From contig NC_030678.2 of the NCBI RefSeq assembly GCF_000004195.4, forward strand, positions 152,807,547 to 152,871,546: DNA of 64,000 bases, in the 5' to 3' direction. The DNA is from Xenopus tropicalis (Eukaryota > Chordata > Amphibia > Anura > Pipidae). Under the pieces are notes generated by a model. The model had not been told where the DNA came from and did not search any database. It was given only the letters and a program-made list of their open reading frames with translations. Made by a program: the position numbers and the translations under genes. Below, in pieces: positions 57,593-64,000 of this stretch; position 1 is the stretch's first letter, and every line of letters starts with the position of its first letter.

Positions 57593-58142
57593 GATCAAAG
57601 AAAAAAAGGTAAGATAATATATCATATAAATTAAAACAAAAACGAAAAACAAAAGTAAATTTCTCTGCATATGATAATAAATGCTCCAATTCCCAAAATA
57701 CAATCCGTACCAATCTAAACAGTGAGGTCCGGGTGTAAAAACCCCGGACGTATCGCAAATGCTGTTCAAGGAACACAATGGTCAAGCATAGTCAGTACAA
57801 GTCAAAATAGCTCACCGGTATCCCTGGCTGGTCCGGGTGCTCAGGGCCCCGAACCCGTAGCTGAAGGGGAAAAAAAGCCGATTTTAAACGTAGTGGACAC
57901 CAAGCGCTCCGGACTCCGGGGTCTCTCATAAAATCAAATCTTTATTGTTGCATTAAAAGAAGGAACGCCTATCGCGTTTCGTATGCCAAGCACACTTATT
58001 CATAGGCTATGCATAGCCTATGAATAAGTGTGCTTGGCATACGAAACGCGATAGGCGTTCCTTCTTTTAATGCAACAATAAAGATTTGATTTTATGAGAG
58101 ACCCCGGAGTCTGGAGCGCTTGGTGTCCACTACGTTTGAAAT
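57593..58142. mobile_element. Insertion flanked by 14-bp direct repeats, ending in a giant palindrome
   Basis: caaggaaggcttcc is repeated at 57579-57592 and 58143-58156. The 550 bp between them begin 'gatcaaagaaaaaaagg', hold 'ggtccgggtgtaaaaacccc' and end exactly at the end of the palindrome. The 14-bp duplication would suit target-primed retroposition more than a cut-and-paste element, but the class is unclear. No coding. Confidence 0.7.
57881..58142. repeat. 262-bp near-perfect palindrome without spacer
   Basis: The centre is between 58011 and 58012 (ataggctatg|catagcctat). The arms, 131 bp each, match base for base except for two differences I could see, both near the outer ends (tccgga/tctgga and ttaaaa/ttgaaa). 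It includes 'cgaaacgcgataggcg' and its inverse. Confidence 0.95.
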
Positions 58143-58156
58143 CAAGGAAGGCTTCC

Positions 58157-58774
58157 ATCCATTGGTTGATATGGAAAGTAAGTGGCAGATAATATACAAG
58201 TCTGTGATTTCTTTATCACACAACAGACCACCCTTTTTTAATGATAAAGTTCACCACTTGCAAAACTGCAAACAGTAAAGTGCAAAAAAGTTTGCTTATC
58301 CATATCTCTACATAAGACTGAACCAGCTGAAAAATGTTTCCGAACTCTTGATGATTGTCTAACCTTCTGGCAGGAGTGAGAGAGGAAAGTTATAGTCCTG
58401 TCCCCTAAAATGAATTCCATCTCCCATCAAATCTCTCAATCCCTAGAGCAGCATACATTGGCTTTGTTGCTGCAGTTGCTTGTTCAATTAATTGTTTTTT
58501 CAACTGTTACTCTGATATTCTTTGACATTTAACTAATGGATGTTCCCTTTCTGCTCGAACCAATTATTTGCTAAGTACATAAATGCATAAACGAGGAGAG
58601 ATAACTATGGTGCTTAATGTAACATTTAATGCTTGGCGCAGTTAGTAATGGCTATGCATCACATTGATCCTTACTGCAGATTTCCATCCTATTTCACAGC
58701 CGCACAAGGAATATACTGAAACCCTTAACTAGATTCCTTTATGTGTTTTTTATTTTCTGCTGAATATCATTTAA

Positions 58775-58805
<31 letters not shown>

Positions 58806-59630
58806 GACACCCATTGAAAAATGAATACATTTTGTTTTAATTTCATGCTATAAATGAATGTATTTCCAGAATTTCGCTATTATAATACTGCAATGAAATA
58901 TTACGCCAGAAAGGGAATATTCATTATAAGCACTATAGAACAAGAGAATGTATTTTTATAGTTGAAAGGTGACACAAATGCACTGAATACAGATATTAAT
59001 AGAAATGATATCTTTAGCATAATTTGGAAAATGTGTTGCCTTTTGATAAGCCAATAAAGTAACTGCTACAAGAGAAAGAAGATCATTTTTATAAGGCTGA
59101 AGAGTTAAATAGCAGCTAAAACCCTCAGACATTATAGATTTGTTGTGTTACTAGAAACGCTCAGTGCTGCTGTAAAGATTTCCTTGGACGGCAGCCTTAC
59201 AACTTCTACCCCTGAACTCCAGCTGCTTCCTTCCAGCTAATGGATTGCTTGGCCTCCTTCCCCAGTTATACTGTATGCATGCCCATGTGAGGCTGCTGTC
59301 TGTAGTAATCTGTACAGCAACACAATCAAATTCTTTTTTTATCAGGGAATCATTTCCTTTGATTTAAAGGTGACATATGGTTTTACGTGCTTAAGGTAGC
59401 CAAATTTTATCTGAAACCAGTCATTTGGAGAAGGTGAGATTTGGGGGCATTGAATTATAGCATTTCTCAGTGCAGTGGCGTACCGAGTCTGCGTTTGCCC
59501 CCCCCCCCCCGCCAAAAAGAGGCCTGGCACATAATGCAATTGACTTTTGTGTATCTGGAATAGCAAATAAGCATTCTCTCAACTTCTTACCTTAAGGGGC
59601 ATCTAAGTGTGAAGTTAGCACTCACCAAAT
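58157..59630. other. No gene recognised; TA run at 58778-58805
   Basis: AT-rich. A truncated hAT-like end 'cagtggcgtaccgagtctgc' stands at 59473 followed by a C run, with no partner seen. Confidence 0.45.
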
Positions 59631-59720
59631 TCCTATGGGATTTTTTAGAAGCCTTTTTATCAATGGGTGAATGTTTGAGTTCACCATTAAATAATTAAGC
59701 TTCTAAAAAATCCCATAGGA
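59631..59720. repeat. Foldback with perfect 22-bp arms
   Basis: 59631-59652 (tcctatgggattttttagaa then gc) and 59699-59720 are exact inverted copies with a 46-bp loop that itself contains 'gtgaatgtttgagttcac'. Likely a small MITE. Confidence 0.85.
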
Positions 59721-59899
59721 TTGAATAGAAAGTTCTACCTCTTTCTCTGGGTGCAGGTACATCAATAGGCTTTTTTGATAATAGGGGGAAGATTCTTGGA
59801 CTGTGTTAATCCGCAGGTCAAGAATCTGCCCTCTGTATTGTTGACCTTAGCGATTGTCTATTGAAAAGCATAGTATTGTGCCTCTATAACCATCTATAG

Positions 59900-60197
59900 C
59901 AGGGATCCCCAACCTTGTTTGCCCACAAGCCACACACAAATGTAAAAAGACTTGGGGAGCAACACAAACATTAAAAAAATTCCAAATAAGGGCTATGATT
60001 GGCTATTTGGTAGACCTTATATTGATTGGCATCCTACAGGAGGATCTGTTTGTTAGTACACCTGGTTTTTGTGCAACTATTACATACCTACCAGCCAAGA
60101 ATGAAAAAATAAGCACCTGCTTTAAGGCCACTTGGAGCAACATACAAATGGTTTGTAAGCAACATGTTCCTCACAAGCCACTGGTTGGGGATCACTG
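59900..60197 (+). mobile_element. hAT MITE (CAGGGATCCCCAACC family), complete
   Basis: Ends cagggatccccaacc and ggttggggatcactg; 8-bp flanks atctatag (59892-59899) and atctacag (60198-60205), one mismatch. About 298 bp. The 67-codon frame inside is not a gene. Reference copy for the family. Confidence 0.9.
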
Positions 60198-60205
60198 ATC
60201 TACAG

Positions 60206-61147
60206 TATAAAGACCTGTTCACTCGATGCAAATAACTCAGCAGCTTCTAATTAATCAATGGAAATATCTATAATTAGCGCGTAATCTTTACTGTGCAGCT
60301 GATGAAACATAAATGGGAAAGAAATACACCTTATAATTGGTTTAGTCTCATTTACTGGTGATAAATCTCAGTCCTCAAGTGTGATAGTAACAAGTAATCT
60401 CAAGTAGGGATTTTGCTTTCATCCGGCTCTTGAGGACAGAAAATAACCCAGCTCTGCTCTTGTGAAAGATATGCCAATACAAACGAAGGAGCAGGAAGCC
60501 CTTATCTCTGAAATTCATGAAAAACTCACAGGAAAGCTTTCAGCATAATCTTCCCTTTGTGCCTTTAACTGCTGTGACATGTTCTGCCGACGTGATGTTT
60601 AACAGCATAAGGAAATATGGGTGTTTGTTCCAGCTGCCTTGTATTCTCTCTTGGCTTCTCTCTAATAACTCAATGAACTGGTGGCCAGATGTGGTTGTCA
60701 CCTGCTGCTCAAAAAAATAGATACACAGATATCTGATTAATGAGGTTGTTCCATTCTGTAGGCCACCTTTATCCCTCACGGGGCGGGGAATGAAAAGCTG
60801 GGCCGTTCCTGTAAAGCAGCCGTAGGATTTGTACTTAGCCAGAAGGGAATAAGAAAGAAAAGCTTTGTTGCGGGGCCATTATTTCTATGTTAACAACTTG
60901 AAAGAACTAGTGTTTTGCAACTTCCATAAATATTTGGCATCTCTCCCTCAACAGAACATATGTTTGGACCCATTTATCTGCTTCAATGTGAATTTTTTTT
61001 TCCATTTAAGTTAATTTAATTAATTTTTTTGGGATCTGGTGCCCGCATCCAAGTCTTCTTTTCAGATTCTCTCACTGTAAAAATATCAAAATGGATGATA
61101 ACTATTTGTGCAGTGATCTGTCTATTGTTATATACAACCCCCTAATG
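60206..61147. other. No feature recognised
   Basis: Unique AT-rich sequence. Opposite-strand frames at 60517-60779 shadow each other. Confidence 0.4.
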
Positions 61148-62272
61148 CAGGGATCCCCAACCTTTAATACCCGTGTAACCCTCAGGGTTGCAACTATTTG
61201 CTATAAGCTATTTGACACCTTACGAGTAGGTGTCACTTTATCTTTAGTTCATCCTATCTGTAAATAGTTTGAGAGACCAACATCCCCTGTTTCTTGGGAA
61301 AGAATGGTTTCTTCCAGATTTCTAGAGAAGAGGAAGAGGATTTTGACTTCCTGGTTGTCTTGGTAGCTACAGGGTCGGTTACAGACAGCCGTTGGGAGAG
61401 TGAGAGAATTGTTTACCTGCATAGAGGGTAAGACCCCCAAGGAATCCTCTCTTAGTTTTAGTAAGTATTAGCCAGCCTGTGTTATAGGAGTGGGTCAGCA
61501 CCCACTTAGTGTCAGTCAGGGTAGCTGAGCAGTCCAAAGCTCCAACAGGAGGTCAGTGGGTTAGTTCCCTGGTTGTACACAGGTTGATGCCTGGCAACCC
61601 AGAATAGGGGCCTCAGTGATAAGGAGGGTGTTACTTATAGAGAGGATTCCCATTCTACCGGCAGTGTCCGTCAGCAGGCCTGGCTGGGTGAGACCATAGA
61701 GCATTGCTCATATTCTTTGTTAAAATATTATATTGCATTGTTTCCTGCTATTATATAACTTTGCCTGATTGTTTATATTATTGCATTCACTGTCACCACT
61801 GTAATACTTGAACAGTGTAGTGAGATGTTACTTTTCAGTTGCTGCATAAATAAATATACTTTCTAAAGAATTCCTGGCGCCATTACTCTTCATCTTAATT
61901 TACACCACAACCTTTCTGATAATCCTCTCACTACAAAGAGAGAGAGAGCCCAGCCCTGAGTGAAAACCACTGGTGTGGCCTTATACTGTTATAATAGTGC
62001 TACACCCGTGAGCCACATTCAAATGGAAAAAGTGTTGGGGAGCAACACAAGCATGAAAAAGGTTCCTGGGGGTGCCAATGAGAAATTGGTTACTTAATAG
62101 CCCCTATGTGTACTGGCAGCCTACAGAAGGCTCTGTTTAGCATTATACTTTTTTGCAACCAAAACTTGCCTCCTTACCAGAAATTTAAAAATAACCACCT
62201 GCTTTGAGGCCACTGGGAGCAACATCCAAGGGGTTGGGGAGCAACATGTTGCTCAGGAGCCACTGGTAGTGG
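61148..62272 (+). mobile_element. hAT MITE of the same family, split by a solo LTR and cut at its right end
   Basis: Starts cagggatccccaacc at 61148, is interrupted at 61174, resumes at 62005 ('cgtgagccacattcaaatgg', 'gggagcaacacaagcatg', 'gaggccactgggagcaacat') and reaches 'gagccactggtagtgg', where the next solo LTR starts; the expected ggggatc-ctg end is missing. Confidence 0.85.
61174..62004 (+). mobile_element. Solo LTR, 831 bp, 4-bp target duplication CCCG
   Basis: Starts TGTAACCCTCAGGG and ends ATAATAGTGCTACA (TG...CA), flanked by cccg at 61170-61173 and 62005-62008. An AATAAA-type signal ('gcataaataaatatactt') near 61845 supports the plus orientation. Removing it restores the hAT MITE ('aatacccg' joined to 'tgagccac'), which proves the boundaries. 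No internal coding, so a solo LTR left by recombination. A 4-bp duplication suits an ERV-type integrase (inference). Confidence 0.85.
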
Positions 62273-62802
62273 TGTAATAAAAAGGGCCTTACCGCCTCGG
62301 CGGGGACGCCCGCCGCTCCGTCTTTCCCCTGCGCCGGCTCCCTCTTAACTTCCGCATCTTAAAGGCGCATGCGTGCTGGCGTCATGACGTCAGCACACAA
62401 TGGCGCGAAATTCAAACTATTTAAAGGGGCATTTTCATTAGACTCATTGCCCGTGATAGGTTTATTCCTGGTGCCTGTATCTGTGCTTAAAGCTTCTGTT
62501 TTTTCCTGTTTCCTGTTTTTGACCCTGCCTGGCTTTGACTATTCTGAATATCTGTATCCTGATCCGTGCCTGTTTTTGACTACTGATTCCGTCTCATCCT
62601 TCTGATTGATTACCCGGTTTTGACCCATTGCCTGCCTCGTTGCTAGCCAGAACTCCTGATTTGCACCTCTCGTATAAGTCCAGGTGGCATCCGAGTAGCT
62701 GAGGGCTCCTCCCGAAGCCAAAGGCGGTCACACTACTGGTGAAGCATGAGCCGAGACCAGGGTGCTTGGCACTTGTTCTGGTATTGGGTGCCGACCGTGA
62801 CA
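62273..62802 (+). mobile_element. Solo LTR, 530 bp, 5-bp target duplication AGTGG, with CRE site
   Basis: Starts TGTAATAAAAAGGGCC and ends GCCGACCGTGACA (TG...CA); agtgg at 62268-62272 and 62803-62807. The CG-rich first third holds TGACGTCA near 62384 and a TATA-like 'actatttaaaggggc' near 62437, a plausible LTR promoter. No coding. The frames on either strand here are not genes. Different family from the 30-kb LTR. Confidence 0.8.
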
Positions 62803-63263
62803 AGTGGTGAGCACATATATATATTTATATAACTGGGAGGAGAGGGTGGGAACAGGCTTGGATCCTAACAGGCCTGTATAAGCCTTTGCTTACCACTGGC
62901 CCAGTGGCCAAAAGATCAGATCAGCGCTGCACATAGGTGGCCATAATGTGCAAAGATCTGCTCATTTGGTGACCTTACTCTTTATGTGTATGGCAAACTT
63001 AAGACCCCACTGAATAGATCAGAGGCAGCAATGTAGCTATGTGGCACTGGGACCCCTGCATAAAGGTCTTTGGAGTGGCCAGGTGCACAGAGCCAACCTT
63101 ACCTGGATCCACTACCCCACCCTCCTGCCCTCTTGCGTCTCCAGCTCCTCAATCACTCTCAGGTAGAAGGGGGATTTTTATAGAGGAAGCAAACCCCGCA
63201 GTCCAGGCCCCCTAGTGATTGTGGGGTCTGCTTCTTCTATAGGTAGGCCACTAGGAGGAGGAT

Positions 63264-63363
63264 GTTTTAGTAGACTTAAGGTATCGTGATTCAAATTAAA
63301 GAAAGACCCCTTATCCAGAAAACTCCAGGTCCCAAGCATTCTGGATAACAGGTCCCATACCTA
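63264..63363 (+). mobile_element. MITE right end, GTATAGGATC family
   Basis: 'ttttagtagacttaaggtat' to 'cattctggataacaggtccc'. It shows the empty site 'agtagacttaagg' that helps define the insertion at 44132. Confidence 0.85.
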
Positions 63364-63956
63364 ATAAAATAAATAATTTTGGAGTTACTGGTCCTTTAAA
63401 TCAGGTTGAAGTAACCTCATAGCGTAAAAGGCTCCTCTTATTTGAAGTATCTGCATAAATCTCCCAATATTGCAAAACTATTTAGATTTTATATGTTCCC
63501 TTTAAGCTGTGTGCTCTTAATGGCTGTATAAATACAGTATTACAATGACAGGGCAATGAAATGTCCCTTTAGGCTCTTGGGAGCAATGCTGTTTTTTAAA
63601 ATATTCTTTATACAAGTGCCAGTTATCAGCTACAGCTTCCAGCAATGAACAATGACCTTCTTGTTCCAAACAAAGACATTTCTTGAATCTTAATTTTCTT
63701 TCTAATTCTACAGCAACCATGTATTCACTGATTATGGCTAAAGGGGTGGCTGAGAGGGGAGGGGATGGGATAGCAAGGGGAGGGATTTGGGGTGGGATGA
63801 GGGTGCTTAGCTTTAATATTATTTAATATTGTATTGAGTCCAAGAATTCCCAGGGTGTCCTTGTAAAATAAAAGCTGCCTCATTATTCTTTATGATTAAT
63901 GAAATCAGCTCCTCCGGTCTCTTGATTTTGCTTATTTCCTTAATACAGTTAATAAC
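63364..63956. other. No gene; G-rich tract at 63743-63810
   Basis: Mostly AT-rich unique DNA. 63743-63810 has repeated G runs ('gggtggctgagaggggag', 'ggggagggatttgggg'), enough for G-quadruplex formation on this strand. Confidence 0.5.
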
Positions 63957-64000
63957 ACTAGGGGGCAGATTTATCAAAGGTAAATGTGAGTTTAGTTGAA
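63957..64000 (+). mobile_element. MITE left end, cut by the window edge
   Basis: 'ctagggggcagatttatcaa' followed by 'aggtaaatgtgag' is the left end of the MITE group seen at 15981, 44132 and 56467. The rest lies outside. Confidence 0.6.

Noticed and set aside
62369..62803. Frames on both strands at the right end
   Set aside because: They lie within a solo LTR with its own TG...CA ends and target duplication.
1..64000. Bacterial-type defence or biosynthetic system
   Set aside because: No operon structure, ribosome-binding sites or dense coding; splice sites, MITEs and LINEs show vertebrate DNA.

Overview
This is vertebrate nuclear DNA, almost certainly from a pipid frog of the genus Xenopus; which species cannot be told from the sequence alone. 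The evidence is the repeat content: TTAA-flanked MITEs with TTAAAGG ends (T2-like), the family with GTATAGGATC...TTATCCAGAA ends, hAT MITEs opening CAGGGATCCCC, Tc1-like ends, CR1/L2-type LINE pieces and frog-type 'gcttacaatctaa' repeats. There are no rRNA, tRNA, CRISPR or prokaryotic features.

The host signal is one plus-strand gene that I cannot name. Its first coding exon is 17123-17809 (229 codons, behind a 5' UTR with several uORFs). A second exon is at 38022-38159 (46 codons) and a third begins at 49855. All three junctions are phase 0 with good splice signals. A possible upstream non-coding exon ends at 7887. The introns are about 20 and 12 kb and are packed with repeats. A short exon-like coding stretch (29236-29448) lies on the minus strand inside intron 1 and is also unidentified.

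Region by region: 1-8 kb is mostly quiet, with a 34-bp minisatellite at 3.4-4.3 kb and several MITEs. 8-16.6 kb is MITE-rich and includes two copies of a MITE carrying 113-bp internal tandem repeats in opposite orientation, plus a CR1-like LINE 3' end. 17-29 kb is exon 1 and quiet intron. 29.9-35.0 kb is a three-level nest: a Tc1-like element contains a hAT MITE, which contains a young, complete LTR retrotransposon (two 637-bp LTRs, CTACT target duplication). That element carries only a frameshifted Gag-like gene whose C-terminal part is built of several proline-rich in-frame VNTRs. 35-36.8 kb is a decayed Tc1-like element. 44.1-49.4 kb is a TTAA MITE whose inside has grown into a 4.9-kb, 52-bp satellite with higher-order structure, itself inserted in another MITE. 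51.5-52.3 kb is a 41-bp minisatellite running out of an antisense LINE C-terminus. 56-63 kb holds nested hAT MITEs, a 262-bp near-perfect palindrome and two solo LTRs with target duplications.

The recurring theme is that tandem arrays start from transposon sequence: four separate arrays can be traced to a MITE interior or a LINE 3' end. All coordinates and comparisons were read by eye, so boundaries of decayed repeats are approximate to about 10-20 bases.
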